Shown: piece by piece, positions 13,901-27,472 of the stretch
Layout: the number at the start of each line of letters is the position of its first letter
How positions within the stretch are numbered: position 1 is the stretch's first letter
NCBI GenBank assembly: GCA_003991915.1
Contig: RQTK01000223.1
Coordinates: forward strand, 139,234 to 203,233
Reading direction: 5' to 3'
DNA: 64,000 nucleotides
Source: Elysia chlorotica
Taxonomy: Eukaryota > Mollusca > Gastropoda > Plakobranchidae
Translations under genes and position numbers: made by a program
The notes under the pieces: generated by a model
The model's database searches: none
Seen by the model: the letters and a program-made list of their open reading frames with translations, nothing else
What the model was told of the DNA's origin: nothing

Positions 13901-16900
13901 TTTAAACCAAAATGGTTGACATTAGTCTTAGTATAGGTAAATAGCATCACAATGCATCCGATACTAAAAAAAGCAAAACAACCACAATACCACCAATGCT
14001 ATTTAATACAGTTTGTAACAAAAGTGTAGATAACATTGTTTGTCTACCACTAATCAATAAGCCCATGGCCCTCACCCATTCACTGTCGTCCTCGTCGTAG
14101 TGGTCCATCTTCTCGTTAGGATGCTCCAGCTGGTATCTGAAAGAACACACAATGTCAAAGAAATATTGGATTCATCAAGTACAGGATCTAGAGCAGAAAT
14201 AGGTGATCAGGTTCTGCCACCCACCCAACTCTTTGCTAAGAAAACTTTTGCGCCTGTCTTTATTGGCTGCATATCTGTGTAGACTACCTTAATAGGTTAT
14301 TCTTTACTTTTTTTACAAGCTATTTTTTTCAGTTAGGGCTAAAAGTTCTATATTTTCCAGTGTCGATTTAGATGTCCTACAAATTCTATTTGCCCTTTTC
14401 TTAGTTTTTATCAAATATATATCTACTCGAACTTCACGTAGTAGATTTTTGTGCTGACCTTTCCATATTTATGGATTAATATATATCATAGTATAAGAAG
14501 AGAAAATGTTTTCTATTGTGAGGTGACATTAAAAAGGTTCTTCCTGCTATTTGGGTAAAATTTCAGACAACAAAATAAGCAGAGGAATCATCGAAACAAA
14601 AACTGTAGAGATTGGCAGCCCTGTTATAATATAAAAGTAGCATAAGGACTAACTGTGTAATCATAAATCTGTTACAGTTCAAACCGTTGATTGAATTTTT
14701 ATCAAAAGTGTGAAAAGTGTAGGCAGAACATTTTATGTCACCTCATGCTAAACTGAGTCCATATTCAGTGCTGCCATTTTGTTTTTTGTTTTGTTTCTTC
14801 GCTAATTAAAGCTTCTAGAGAAAAGCGGGTATTTTATAAAAATATGAAAATTTGCAGAAGATAGTTTCTTATCGTGATTGAAATAAACAGCATGATCTAC
14901 TTTTCGTCCAGTTTTATTCTGTCTTCATAAAATGTGTATGAACAGTTTCCGATCACCCCGCACATGTTTCAAAATAATAAATAACAGAATTTGTGCCTTT
15001 TCAAATTTTGGAAATTCCCCCAAAATGTGTGCAAGAGAAAGGGAGGCATAAATTAAGACTTTTACTTCCTGCATTGAATGGACACATCCTTGTAGCTAGG
15101 CAGGCCTGCCTATTTAGGTCTCTTGGACAAAGAGAATAACACAATAGAGAGATTAAGGCAAAAACCAAAGGGCTACATCCAGCAGTGGATGCACACAGCC
15201 TTGCATGAAGTAAAGGTAAGCAATGTATGACTGTATGTACTGTTAAATAAATCGAAATATCAGGTATATGTACAACCGAGGTACATTTTTCTTAGGAACA
15301 CTACAGTTTCTACTATACAGAAGCAAGAAGCTGTGGACTTACTGCTGCTTAGCCTTGTCTAGCTCGTCCTGGTACTGCTTGAACTCCTGGTCAAACTTCG
15401 CCCTCTCCGCGTCTGAGATCTGGGCGGTGTGCGCAGTGGGGTCCAGGAGCGTGTGTGTCAGGAGGTACAGGGCGTCATGGTCGTCTGGTGGTGGGGATAT
15501 GGATATGGATATGGGTGCATGAAGTTACAACAATCATAGAAAAAAAGTGTGAAAAGTAAAAGCTATAGGAGAAATGGACATGTCTGAAGGCGTCTTGTTC
15601 ATTTGGTGATGGGGATATTGAAAGAGCGAGCATGAAGCCACCACACTCCTCATCAACAGAATGTGAGAAAAGTCAAACGCTACATATGAACAAAATGACA
15701 AGTTTGATATAACAAAAATTTGGACAAACAGTTTATTATCTCTGGAGATACAGGGCATCATGGCCCTCTGGTATGGGTGTGGATATATAGTGTGGATTCT
15801 ACATTATAACTCCCCTCCCCTCAAAGAGAATGGCGACAAAAACTTTGTAGCCATTTATGCAGGTAGGCTACATGGCATTGTGGTCGTCTGGTGGTTGGAA
15901 TATGGGTATATATAGAAGGCATGAAGTCACTGCACTTGTCGTAGATGGTATGAAAAGTTATATGGATCAAATGTAAGATGTCTACAGCAGTCTGCATCTA
16001 TAGACAGTAAAAGAAGTGAAACACACAAAAAAGAGGTGGGGGGAGAGCAATACAATATTACTGATATTAGAACTGGCTTGACAAACACACAGATCCTGTC
16101 TTAACAAAATCACAAACTTACCAGCCAGCCCTCCAGTAGCAGCGGAGATACCGATGTATCCTGATGATGGCAGAACAACGTTGGAGGCTGAGAAACAGAT
16201 CTCATACTCGTTGGCGTTGTTGGTCAGTCCGTTGTTGACTCGCACCTGGCACCAGACAGAGGTAGAGGTAGATATGGTAACACATGACAGAAACAAATTT
16301 TTTTTTACTAAAATCCGCCCTGATCCCTACTGGCTCAATATTAAAATAAAAAAAAACATGCTCAATCTATAAGGCGCAAAAATTGAAGTAAAGTGTTGTT
16401 GCTTAAGTGTCCAACGTCAGCACCACATAGGCTATATTGTGGACAGACCCCAAGACTAACGTCTGACAGGTTTGCGTGCTATCACACAGAGACGGTGTGG
16501 GCATACCATAACTCTGTCTCAGCTGGTCACACTAAACTGACACTAACTAACCAGTAGGGAACGAAGTCATCAGAGGAGGTCTTGAATCACAGACGTCCTG
16601 CGTTGAAAGCTGATGTCCTATCCAAGGCTATCACGCACACCTACGCAGCTAATGGATCACTTGATCTTTACTGAACTCTTTACAGAAAATTGGCATCACT
16701 GGTTTATAAAAACAACCAATAAAACTAGAGATGAGTTGCTTTATTGTGGATGGGCCCCAAGACCAATGTTTGACAAATAAATGAGCTGCCACACAGAGAA
16801 AGTGTGGGAAACCTGGAGACCCAGTTACCCAAATCTCGGGTTTCGGTGTCTTGTACAATTGTTCTTAGGACCAAGGAGACGGTAACTAGTTTTTAGAGCG

Positions 16901-19900
16901 TTATTGTCTACTTGATGTAGAGACAGATAAAGAATAACCTATTTAGATAGCCTGAACAGATGGACAACCAATACGTACAGGAGCAATTTAAACTTTTAAA
17001 CTTGTCTAAACAAAAAGATGAGTGGCTGCCATGACCACCTATGTCTGCTCTACACCCGGTCCTTGATGAATGAATGAATCGCCTACTCACCGTGAGCATT
17101 TGGTTGTAGTACTCAATCAAGACTCGCACTGGGTACGGTTTGTTACGGAAGTCCCTCAGGCAGCCTCCGATATGCTGGTTGCTTCCGTCACTGAGGAGAT
17201 AGACGTACAAGGGGAAAATTAGAGACCATATTAGTTGGACCGTTGCTATACAGAATCCACCTTGGAAACGAGACAATTCTGGGATACCAGGACTCCCGCC
17301 TCAGTCGATCCCATTATACTATTGTCAAAGAATACACATATTTTTAATACCAGAAAAAAATGCAGCCAAATATCCATGAGGCTTTGGCCCATACATAATG
17401 CAAATTGCGCCATTGGTGCAGTGGGGGAGTAAGTTGAATAATTAACATCAGTTGCAAGACTATATCATGGACAGGTCCTAAGTCTAACATCTGACAATTT
17501 TACGTCCTGCAACACAGATACAACAGACAGAAGTATACCATAAATAGTCTTAATAGTCATAATATAATACTGACACCGACCAAATCAGTACAGATATTAT
17601 CTCTCTTATCATAACAAATCAGATTTATATCACTATGAAATTGAAATTTCCGACACAGACCAATGGAGTATGTAAAAAACAGCCCTTAACTTTGCTGATG
17701 GGGATGGTAATACCTAACCCTGAAGTTTTTCCCATTATGTTGCACACCTGTGTGCATTGATATGCTGTTGTGCTCACACACCTTTGCACTGAACTGCACA
17801 CCTTCTCCTTTGAATATTCATCAAAGCTTTAACCTTTTATAAAGTCTAAAAAATGTTCTTTAAAATAGGGAGGATGCTAGGAATAGGCCTTGAATCATGC
17901 AATGCAAAAAGGTTAAGTTTCTGGTGTCACAATAACTATATTATGTGAAGATCCACACAATCTGTTCATTAATAATAGTTACAAGGGTGGAAGCAAAAAT
18001 TAGAAAAAAAATTTAGACAAATCAAGACTAGGAGTGAAGGGAAGAATATTAAATTTGATGATTATAAATGTGGAGACAAATTTTTCTAACATCCTTAAGA
18101 AGAACATTTAAATTACTGCACAAAATAGGGGTAAATAAAACTAAGAACAGAGAGAAAAAAAAAAGAACTAGTTTTCAATTCCATACAAAGCTCGAAATAA
18201 AAATTGTCAAAATGCAGTTATCCTAAGGGTTAAAAAATCGTTTTCAAAGCTTCAAGATATAATAAACAAGAAAGCTACATATATTTTCCAAATTGTAGTA
18301 CATGCATTGAACAAGCTGAGGTATTATTAGATCTACACAGAATGTTAGCAATATGAAATTACAAATGTGTGAAGAGATAAGAATAATGATAGTGAAGGAA
18401 AAACGTGTAGAGAGCAAGCCAAAAAAAAAAAAATGTAGCAAATCCTCTTTGAGGAATTTAGAGAGAAAGAGACAAATTGCAGGTTTACCAATCACAAGCA
18501 TGTAACATTAATGATTAGTAAAAGATACGGTACTGTGTTGCTTAAAAAAAAGAATGGATACAAGGATTCTGCGCAAATTCTGAAAAAACTTGAATGTATG
18601 GAATGGTTCATACAATTTTTACCACTTGTGTACAAGAACAAGGTTTCCAAGGCCTTTTATCTTGATTGTGACGAACGTAAAAATGTAATTGTATGAAATT
18701 CTCTTAAACAATCATTTATTTTCACAAAGCACAGATTTGTGGCGACACCCCCCCCCCCCCCCCCCCCCCCCTTTCAAATGTACAAAATCATTGCAACTCC
18801 CAATTTATGAATGCATAGTGCAAAGCTCCTCTCGTTTTCGTCTCCCTAAGTGATACAGTATACGGTTGTTGGGAATTACTTATGAGAATTGAGATACAAT
18901 TTGTGTGCACTAAAAGAAAGTGCTATTGTTGTAACTGTCATTGCCATATAAAACAAGAAATATCCTTTTGCAATCAAATGCCAGTGCTTTACCAATACAC
19001 ATTTTACAACATGGCAAACAATGCAGTCTATGATACAATAACATCGGGCCCATTTACTTTTATGACTTAATGAGAGTATTATAGTAATATTTAAAAAAAA
19101 AAAAATGCACAAGCAACAGGATATTAAAAAGGTTCAAATAGGAAGTGTAACTAGATGTGCCGGCCCAAGCAATTTGGCATAGAATAAAATGCAGATGTAT
19201 AAGAAAACTGATACAGAGTGCTATTTATGACAATGCTGCTTTTTTTTTTTATTGTAAGAGGAGATATACCAGCGGCAGTGCAATAACACCAAGTGTACGA
19301 CCAGCTAAGCCGCTATCTACGATTCATAAAACATTGACAACTTTTGCATACAGAGCAGATAAAGTCTAGTTATGATTTGAATTAACAAAGATAAATGATT
19401 ATGTGTAGAGGAAAGAAATAATATCCATAACTTGAACCCTTTATAATGCAACCATGAGCATATCACTTGAATCAAGTAAAGATCACATGTATCGCAGTAT
19501 GGTCTCTGGATTGAATTTGAACAACTAAAATATTTCCTGCTTTCCTGACAAAGCTGTCTTATAACTGGAACTGCTTTCCCACAAAACCACAGAACAACCA
19601 ACAAAATTCAATACTACTTTCTCTGATAAGTTGCACAAGCACCCCCCATCCCAACTCACTACACACACAAAAATAATTTCCTCGGAAGGCTCACATGTAG
19701 TAAAAACACAGTCTTTCTTTTAAATTCAATAATAATTTAAGCTCTTATTTAGCTATTTGACCTGCAATTAACGACATTATTGCATCTCAGAGAAGAAAAA
19801 GCTTAAAGGAACCAACACAAACAGTTCAGAAATAAGAAAAAAAAGACAAGCTGCCAAGGAAAAAAACAAACAAAAAAAACACACCTGATAATCATGCTAG

Positions 19901-21395
19901 ACAAAGGTTGGGATTGAGATGAAGCTGTTTCTAGTTAAGAGTTTGTATTTGTATTTACTGCATGTCAGCAAAGTAATAGTTAGCCTCTAGTCCAAAGTAA
20001 GAAGGAAACAGGGCAATGAAACATACAATGAAGTTTGTATTTATGGCATGGCACGTCAGCACAGAAACAGCTAATTTCTAGCTCAATGGAAGGACGTGGA
20101 GAGAAACATAACCTGATGTGCAAAACAGGAAACTTCTTTTTACTATTAACACCAAAGAGAAATCCATGCTGATTTTTAAGGACGAAAAGTTACAAGACGG
20201 GATAGAAAATGCAAGCCCATATTTTGATCTTCTAGAGACATTAAAAAGTCACTAAACCATTGAGGCATTTGTGAACGGATCTCAGGACTAAGGTCTGACA
20301 ATTTTTATGTTTTGCCACACAGAGACAGTGCAGGTGTATCAAGAGTCCTGCTTCAGCTTGGCACGTTCTACTGACACAAAGTTGACCAGACCCTATCTCA
20401 ATGGACGTCACGCAAAACCTGATTTTGAATGGTTTTATGCAGGAAGGATTAAAAAGAAAGTTGGAAAAATGAATAAAAAAAAAAAACACAAGAAAGCAAC
20501 AAAAAAAAAAACGACCCAAAACAAACTAAACAATTCTACAAATATTGACGATTTTTTTTTAGCTTTTATAAATTTTCAGAGAATTTAGTAAGAAAGTTTC
20601 AAAAGGGTTGAAGCACAGAGTAACAATATTAAGACATGCAAAGAATAAGTTAAAACTGGTCAGGAATGGTTTGGTTAGCAAATGTTTGATTACAATATAT
20701 AGATTGTCAACATCAGAACAGTAAATCTCAAATCACACACACACACAGGTCGTGCTAAAGTAAAGTAAACTTTATTCATACAGATAGGAAATTTGTTTTG
20801 GGCATTGCTATTGAACAAAGATGGTTTGATTTTTACATACAAACTATCTTAAACACAGCGGTACGTAGATGCTCGTTTTTCACATAATAACAAAAAGAAC
20901 CATCTGCAGCCATCATCAAAGTGTTGTTTTGTGGTGTTTTTTTTTTTAGTTGAAGAATGTACCAAAATAGCCATATGGCAGATTATAACCCCACAGAAAT
21001 TATCCTGATTTTACTAGTTCCAAGATCATATTCAGCTCCTAAGGTTCCAGAGACTTTGGTTGCATCAGCACACACTTAGTACAGAAACTAACGCAGACAC
21101 TGGGAGGATCAGCGTAAATACAACTACAGAGCACTCAAAAAAATGTTACTGTGTTAAGTTTTATTAGTAATGCTAATGATAGAAAGTCAAAGAGAAGAGA
21201 AGATTTTTGGGGAGTAAACTGCACTTACCTCAAAGCTTTCTCGATGCTTTTTTTTTAAAAGGAGAAATAGCCAAACGCAAAATGTTTTAACGGATTCATG
21301 ACAAGTGGGTTGCATTCACTGTTTGATTACATTAGTAGCAAACACATTGTAAAAGTAGTGGTAAAGGTGGTGGTAGTAGTAGTAGTAGTAGTGGC

Positions 21396-21459
<64 letters not shown>

Positions 21460-24400
21460 ATAGTAGTGTTAAGATAGTAGTGATGGTATAAGTAGTGGTA
21501 GTGAAAGCAACAGTGAAGGTATAATAGCAGTTGTAGTAGCAGTAGTATTAATGGTAGTGGTGACAATAAAGAAGCAGCAGCAACAGAAATAAAAGAAGTA
21601 GTCGAAGTAGTAATAATAATGTAACTTACAGTAACAACTTCTGAATTGCAAAATTAAAACAAAAAAACTGGGTATGGTGGTGGTAGAAAGAGCATAGGTA
21701 AAGCAGGACATTACTTTAATGTCCACAAGCAGCCACAGCGATGTGTAAAATTCTCAGTATTTTGAATTCCAAAAAAAACAAAACAAATTATACACAGTTT
21801 TGCTGAAACCCAAAACTATTAACAAAGCTACACTGATGTACTTTATGTTCAGAAAGTAAAAAAAAAAACTCTTTTGGGCAAATAAAAAAAAATATGCTAA
21901 TCTTCCATCAAAATTTGCAAACCTAAATCATAAGACAAAGTTAAAATACTGTATCTTTCCTAAAAATGTACAAACCATTACAATATTCTAAGAAAACGAT
22001 ATCCAAAGTAACCAAATCTATCATTAAAAAAAAAAAAAGCTTCATAAAACTATCCTAATCCATCAGTCAATATGAATATGATTTTGGCATTGATTTCAGG
22101 AAAAGTGGGGGTGAAACACACGCATTATAATGTGTGCAGCCAAAAGCAAAGAGCCTAATGCAGCAAGATCAATCAAATACAATGACTTGCAGTTTGTCTT
22201 ATGACAATCATACAGGAGTATTTTATTGTTCAACACAAGCATTCAACTTGCAAAAGCTGGGGTGTTTTCAAAATACTTTCCATGCAATGTGCACGATCTC
22301 AGAAACCGGTTTAGGAATATCTTGGTTTTCACTCCATGATTATTTTAAGTTACTTCACGATAAGAATGTTGTAAGTGCCTTGATTTCCATTCCATACACT
22401 ACTAAAAAAAAAAGTCCACTTTATAGGACCAAAAAAAAATATTTAAAAAAAGGGGGATTATATAGATAGATATTTACAACAAAGGGGGATCACCATGGAC
22501 TAGCAAAATAGGTTCTCCCATCATCCAACCTTAAAAATTCCCTCCGCCTCAAGTACAATAATATGGGAACGTATGTAATTCAGTTTTCAGAAAGAACAGC
22601 AGCACATAAAATATTAAAGAATCAACCCACAATTGTGCTTTCAAGAACATAGAGAGACAAAACTTAAAGAGAACAATGACACTGGAAAGACTCCAAAAAG
22701 AAATGAATAAAGAGAACAGACATGGGAAATGAACAGGTCAAAAGGATAGGAAAAGGGAGAGAGAGAGAGAGAGAGAGAAGGGCAGACAGATAGACAGGAT
22801 AACAGAGAAGACAAAGATAAAGAGAAAAAGCATTAATAATTGAAGCATGCCTACCTCTGGTGATCATAGGAGACCTGACCGTTGTTCACGACACCCATGA
22901 TGTACGGGTTGTTGTGCTGTAAACAAAACATGTAGACATAATTATTGTTTATTATTCAACTTCATACTCTCTTATTTTTTTACTTGATCTCCAAGCCTTA
23001 ATTTAATGTCCACCTAACACTTTTAAACCAGGCAAAAATCAATTTAACAGCTAAAAATAAATTCAGCTTAAGAATGGCACCTTTGATAATGTTTTATTGT
23101 GAATCACCATTACTTGTAGCAGTTTACATTTTAGACATTTATAATGTTCACCATCAAGTCATTGTTCGATGGCTCTGAGTATAACCGTGGAGTTTGTGCG
23201 CTATGCAAATCTCAATTATTATCAAGGAAGGAAATGGCAAATCATTAATTATACAATAAAAAAAAGGCTGACCTGCCCGTCATTGTCGAAAGAGTCAAGG
23301 AAGATACCGATGCCATTCCACTTGTCTGCCGCACCAAACACAACATTGGCGGCTGGGTCGTCTGATTGGCTGCCACGATGCTCGGTGAACCAGATTGCCT
23401 GTGGAGAGATATGATAAAATCATTGAGACCGGTTTACTGCCATGTTTTTGCTCTCCTCAATTCAACATCCAAGATCAGTAATTAAGTTATATATCTTGAA
23501 TGGGTACCAAGATTAGCATCTGACAATTTTTTGTGCTGCCCTACAGAGACAGCTTGGACCTATGTTTCATTTATATGCTACTGACCCAATCAGTGGGGAA
23601 GAAGGTGGTGTGATTGGAATTTGAATCCAGGACTTCCTATAGGTAAGGCAACCAGGGTGAATCAGGTACAATTTACTAATGTAGGATTTGAGCCACAGCC
23701 TTTTAAACATTTAAAATTGCTATATTTTGACTTTTTTCATTTTCAGATAAAGTTGAATATATATCTCCCATAGAGCTATAATTTTTACAAAATCTCAAAG
23801 AGCGTTGATGCTTTTATCACTAAGAACAACTCCAAAAGTCAATGTTTCCAACTTGTGCTTGATTCATCCTGGTTACTTGAAGTGGTTGGAAGGTCTGTTG
23901 ACTGAGCATCCTTGTCCTGACTGGTTCTTTTATTTACATAGAACATACTCTAGCCAACGAAAAAAAAAAACCCCATAATTATTGATATATTCACTCAAAT
24001 GCAATGGTGCCTCTCGAACACAAAAATATATTTTAGTTACAAGAATAACACAATGAGGATAAGAAAAAAGGCAACACCAAATCTTACATTGGAGGTAGTA
24101 TTGACAACAGAAAAACAACAAAACAAAAAACAACCTGGCAGCTTTTATATGCTCATAGTCAAAAGTGAAAAACTCAAGTTGACACAATTATAAATTGCCC
24201 ATTTTATCACATTGAAATTGTCAAATCAATTTTGGTAGTAAATAACAGATTCTTTTTCATTAGTTTAAAAATGATCATGTATGGTGCAACAAGCAGAGAA
24301 AATATAATGAGAACTTTGCGACACATAGTAAATATATATAATATGTTGCTCCTTGGACGTAGTTTATCATACCATTCCATCAGCCCCGATCCTGCCCCTT

Positions 24401-26198
24401 CCTGTGACTCTAAGGCCAGCCTCGATCATCCATCCACTCCCTTCCAACTTGTTCTTAGACCACACTGAGCCTGGTGAAGCAGAAATTCATAATATTATAT
24501 GTATAAATTAATTTAAATATAAAAATTAAAATAAAAATAGAATTGTTTAAAGAAAAAAACAACAACCTTATACCCACTAACTCAATGATTCAAAATAAAA
24601 AAGAAATCTATTATAATATAATTTTATGTACTTTTTGAAAAAAAAAAAAAATTTCAAACATATTTAGAATCAAAAGCAATCTTGGCACCTAGCTTAAATT
24701 ATTACCATATAATAGCTTCTAAAAATCTAGGCATTAATAAATGTAATTTTATTATATATTTATACTAGATCTACAGGTTTCTGAATTTGAATTTAATAGT
24801 CATAAAATTCATAGTGCAGAGATTCTGAGATAATTATATGTAAATGAAAAGACAACACACAAACCGCAATTGCAGAAATTTTTATTCTTATTTTAAGAAG
24901 GGCTTGTTTTATTTTTAATGACTTAAAATTTAAAATTGAATCACTAACCCTTTTTGCTCCGAAGTGATGGCGTGATACGGATTCCTTCATCTCCAGCCAA
25001 GGCATCTGATAAAAATACAAGTTGTTCTTATATATTTTATTTCAAAATATATTGCTTGATAAAAAATTTAAAACGCATTGAGCATTGCTATGGCAAAGCT
25101 GCTATACACATACACTATATTGTTTCTTTTTATAATTCACTAATGATTTATAGTTTGCTCATGTAATGCTGATATATAAAAAAAAGTTTGAAGCCTGAAA
25201 TACATAGAGTTCACTCATACTGACACTTTCAGTTTCACCACTTCTGCGCATGTGCATGCGTGTGAGTGTATACGTGTGCATGTAGTTTGTGTAAATCAAG
25301 GCTTCTCTAATTCATGGGTATTGTTAAATTTCCAGGAGAACTGATCTAGGATCATACTAGTCTCAAGCTCACTCTATGTCTCTTTTTTCTTCGTGCATTC
25401 ATTGAAAATTAATCTTTGTTGGATTGAAAGCTGATGTTCGATTCTATGATCAAGTCAAGTGATCGCTTTCAATGAGAATCAGAAAAAAAAAGTTTCATAA
25501 GAAGCGTTAGGAAATTTCGGGGTGGGAAATAAGTCATGTGACAATATCAGAATATGTATTCATAGCTTCTGAGTGATACATAGATCTAGATCTATTGGGA
25601 GAAAGGACCAATCATGGGGAACTGACAATCACAATGACCCTAAAAAACCTTATTTCTGGGTCATGTTGGATAGCAGACTGCTGATAGGATCAGATTTTAG
25701 CGATGAAGTAACATTGTGTTCGCTTTCTGTGAATACACTCTAGATTCTAGATCTAGTCTACTATAGATAGATCTAGATCTAGATAAATTTAGTACTTGGC
25801 CTTCAAGCAATCTCTTCTAAGTTTAAAATCTACTTTTAGAAAGGTTCAAAAACACTGGACAAAGGTTAAAAAACGACCATGTGGATTACAGTTAGGGACA
25901 GTAAACCAAATAGAATCAAAGAGACATAAAGCAACAATCTGTGCAGACTTCTGTAATCATAGCGTTTTGCACCCTAGCCATTGTTTATGTTACACGTGTA
26001 CAAACGATATGCGGCATAAATCATCTGCTTCCACATACCTCCGAAATACTCCCAAAACGGAACAGTATTATCCCTTTGCACAAGGTGTGGGCCTTTAAAA
26101 CTTAGTTTGTATTCAAATCTTTTCTTTGGTGCTTGACCAAGTGCATGGATAGCCAAGCAAAGGAACAGTAACGACAGCTGAAACAACGAAGTTGACAT
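10182..26198 (-). CDS. LMAN1: ERGIC-53 / LMAN1 mannose-binding cargo receptor, complete, 13 exons
   Basis: Type I membrane lectin that carries glycoprotein cargo from ER to the ER-Golgi intermediate compartment. Coding exons, in order of transcription: 26198-26039, 25005-24949, 24470-24373, 23398-23273, 22916-22855, 17190-17091, 16245-16122, 15484-15343, 14136-14076, 12840-12539, 11710-11551, 10907-10804, 10218-10182. All borders are AG/GT, all phases agree, and they sum to 1,533 nt or 510 aa plus stop, the length of the human protein. Visible parts: signal peptide about 1-21 (MSTSLFQLSLLFLCLAIHAL); L-type lectin domain from RFEYKLSFKGPHLV, with metal and sugar site FLDSFDNDG near residues 138-146 and YDHQ near 164-167; two lectin cysteines (GGCLRDF, EICFSAS); SAATGGLA; coiled-coil stalk about 290-460; two lumenal cysteines (469, 475) just before one membrane helix about 478-498; tail ending AQAKKFY. 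Start chosen because the signal peptide begins there, with A at -3. The lectin-domain matches exclude VIP36/LMAN2, which lacks the long stalk. Confidence 0.96.
10550..10750 (-). mobile_element. SINE, minus strand, in the last LMAN1 intron
   Basis: Tail side 'gagttggtttaacatcctac', body 'agactgacgtctgacaattt', and a B-box-like 'gggattcgaacc' read on the other strand near 10710. Confidence 0.75.
12539..12840 (-). CDS. LMAN1: LMAN1 exon 10: coiled-coil stalk with Gln/Gly-rich insert
   Basis: This is the largest LMAN1 exon, 100 codons plus 2 bases. It encodes the lumenal stalk (FQGQNEKELRQIFDGQNVIH, then heptad-rich sequence ending QNSLLQQLGEL) that drives oligomer formation in the family. A Gln/Gly-rich low-complexity stretch (QQLGGQQQPQVAAQVPQGGG) interrupts the helix about two thirds along. 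I expect it to be a flexible species-specific loop; that is inference. Confidence 0.9.
13432..13665. repeat. Degenerate tandem repeat of about 118 bases in LMAN1 intron 9
   Basis: Phrases 'cctaatctttt', 'ctagatcctaatgctcattg / ctagattttaatgcttaacg' and 'gagaaaagtc' recur at about 118-base spacing, two to three copies. Confidence 0.6.
16396..16640 (-). mobile_element. SINE, minus strand, in LMAN1 intron 6
   Basis: Body 'gtccaacgtcagcaccacat' through 'ctgtctcagctggtcacact'; near full length. A second fragment (about 16738-16815) and a third (17240-17320) follow in the same orientation, the last running into the intron after exon 5. Confidence 0.75.
17445..17580 (-). mobile_element. SINE fragment, minus strand, in LMAN1 intron 5
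   Basis: Matches 'atcatggacaggtcctaagt' and 'tctgacaattttacgtcctg'. Tail and head are missing or decayed. Confidence 0.6.
17735..17915 (+). repeat. Dispersed repeat, copy 1
   Basis: Shares order and phrases ('gcattgatatgctgttgtgc', 'tgcacaccttct', 'aggaataggcctt', 'catgcaatg') with 41770-41957. Likely an old mobile element; no inverted ends or coding seen. Confidence 0.55.
18748..18771. repeat. Poly-C run of 24 bases
   Basis: Homopolymer in LMAN1 intron 5; its true length may be misassembled. Confidence 0.9.
20265..20400 (-). mobile_element. SINE fragment, minus strand, in LMAN1 intron 5
   Basis: Matches 'aaggtctgacaatttttatg' and 'cacagagacagtgcaggtgt'. Confidence 0.6.
21364..21620. repeat. 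(TAG)n and related trinucleotide array
   Basis: About 100 bases of near-perfect agt/tag units, then degenerate 'gtagtggtagtg' and 'gcagcagcaac' units. Confidence 0.9.
23450..23640 (-). mobile_element. SINE, old copy, minus strand, in LMAN1 intron 3
   Basis: Matches 'agcatctgacaattttttgt' and 'ctgacccaatcagtggggaa'. It abuts the DNA-transposon copy at 23646. Confidence 0.6.
23646..23878. mobile_element. Short non-autonomous DNA transposon with terminal inverted repeats
   Basis: Ends are aggcaaccagggtgaatcag and, inverted, aagtaaccaggatgaatcaa; about 28 bases pair with four mismatches. The 233-base interior is AT-rich with no coding. A second copy is at 27161. Confidence 0.75.
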
Positions 26199-26805
26199 CT
26201 TGCGGTTTATGTTGTCTGCTTCTCAACAGTGAAAACTAGGAAAGGGGATAACTCTCAGCGAATGTCAACAGCAACTGAAAACCTTCCACGCAAACGAATA
26301 ACGTCCGGGTTGTGATTGATCGATTCAGCACTTCAGGGCCAGGTACTTTTACCTGAACATACCTAAACTAAGAAGAAAACAAAATCCTACTAAAAGGAAT
26401 ACAATCAATAAAAGACAGAAGTGCACAGTTTTTCATTTATTTGCTTCTATTTATTTTAAGTGCTCTTTGCTTAAGTCCATAGCGATACATGACTATTTTG
26501 TTATCCATTTGACAAAGCAAAAAAGTGGTTTAATAAAACATTGCCTTTAGTTTTGGCAACAGTGTAGTGAGTGTAACGCTTGGCAGGATAGGCGAGTCAT
26601 AATTAAAAATGACCAGTGGAGATGACAGGTGGAAAACTAGGCCCTTGCAGCCGTGCAAGCAAAAAAAAAATGGAGTATATATAATATTTATCGTCGTCGT
26701 GGATGAGAAAAAGTATCAGTTATTCCTAGAGTTTTACACTAAGTCGTCGAAAAGAGATAGGCAGTGAGGAAAAGAGAGAGGATTGAGACAAAGGGAGATG
26801 GGGAC

Positions 26806-26857
<52 letters not shown>

Positions 26858-27160
26858 ATTAGTACAACAAGGAAAAATGAAATAATGAATGACCAATAGT
26901 ATTGATCAACCTGGTGTCAATTCGTGTTTAATTTGTTTGTTGTTTTTTTGTTTTGATTTTTACTTTAGGCAAATTGGTGTTTTATCTCTAATGTGATGTG
27001 CAAAAAAAAGTATTTTCCCAGAGGGAGGAACACACAGAGAGAAAGAGGGAGAAGAAGAAGAAGAAGAAGAAGAAGAAGAAGGAATTAGAGACGGACAGGG
27101 AGAGAGGGGGGGATAAAGGAAGTGTGTCTACATATTTTAAAGCTTGTCCATAACTTTTAG

Positions 27161-27387
27161 AGGCAACCAGGGTGAATCAGGCACAAGTCGCCAATATAGC
27201 TACAACCCTCGAAGCATCAAAGGGTAGCCTACTATATTTGATCCGCTTTCATTTTGAAAGAAATTTAAATATCTCTAGTTCTAGAAATGATAAAATAATA
27301 AGTTTCCAACCTCTTAGAGTGCATTTAATACGTTTTAACACCATGTGAATAACTCCAAACGTAAAATTTACGACTTGTGCCTGATAC
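27161..27387. mobile_element. Second copy of the 230-base inverted-repeat element, in the shared promoter region
   Basis: Starts aggcaaccagggtgaatcag, and the far end 'gacttgtgcctgat' is the inverse of 'atcaggcacaagtc'. The outermost bases of the far end are lost. Interior matches the 23646 copy in length and AT-richness. Confidence 0.7.
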
Positions 27388-27459
27388 AACGTTTAGCATT
27401 TTCCCGTAAAATTAGGGTAGAAATACTGATGGCCCCTCCCCCTTCTAACTTCCGGCAAG

Positions 27460-27472
27460 GTTGCCAAGCTAC
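27460..27472 (+). promoter_or_regulatory. Candidate RFX X-box
   Basis: The sequence GTTGCC-A-AGCTAC fits the ciliary X-box pattern GTNRCC-N(0-3)-RGYAAC with one mismatch in the second half. RFX factors drive axonemal dynein genes in animals. It lies 1.4 kb before the DNAH6 start. A chance match is possible in a region of this size. Confidence 0.35.

Larger units (their letters stand above)
17191..22854 (-). other. LMAN1 intron 5, 5.7 kb: repeats, no internal gene seen
   Basis: This is the largest LMAN1 intron. It holds SINE fragments, a poly-C run, a long (TAG)n-type array (21364-21620), A-rich runs and AT-rich unique sequence. No exon-like open segment was found on either strand. Confidence 0.6.

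Noticed and set aside
24373-24470. Apparent frameshift in LMAN1 exon 3
   Set aside because: On rereading, the 'catccatcc' duplication restores the frame; the exon is open and in phase.
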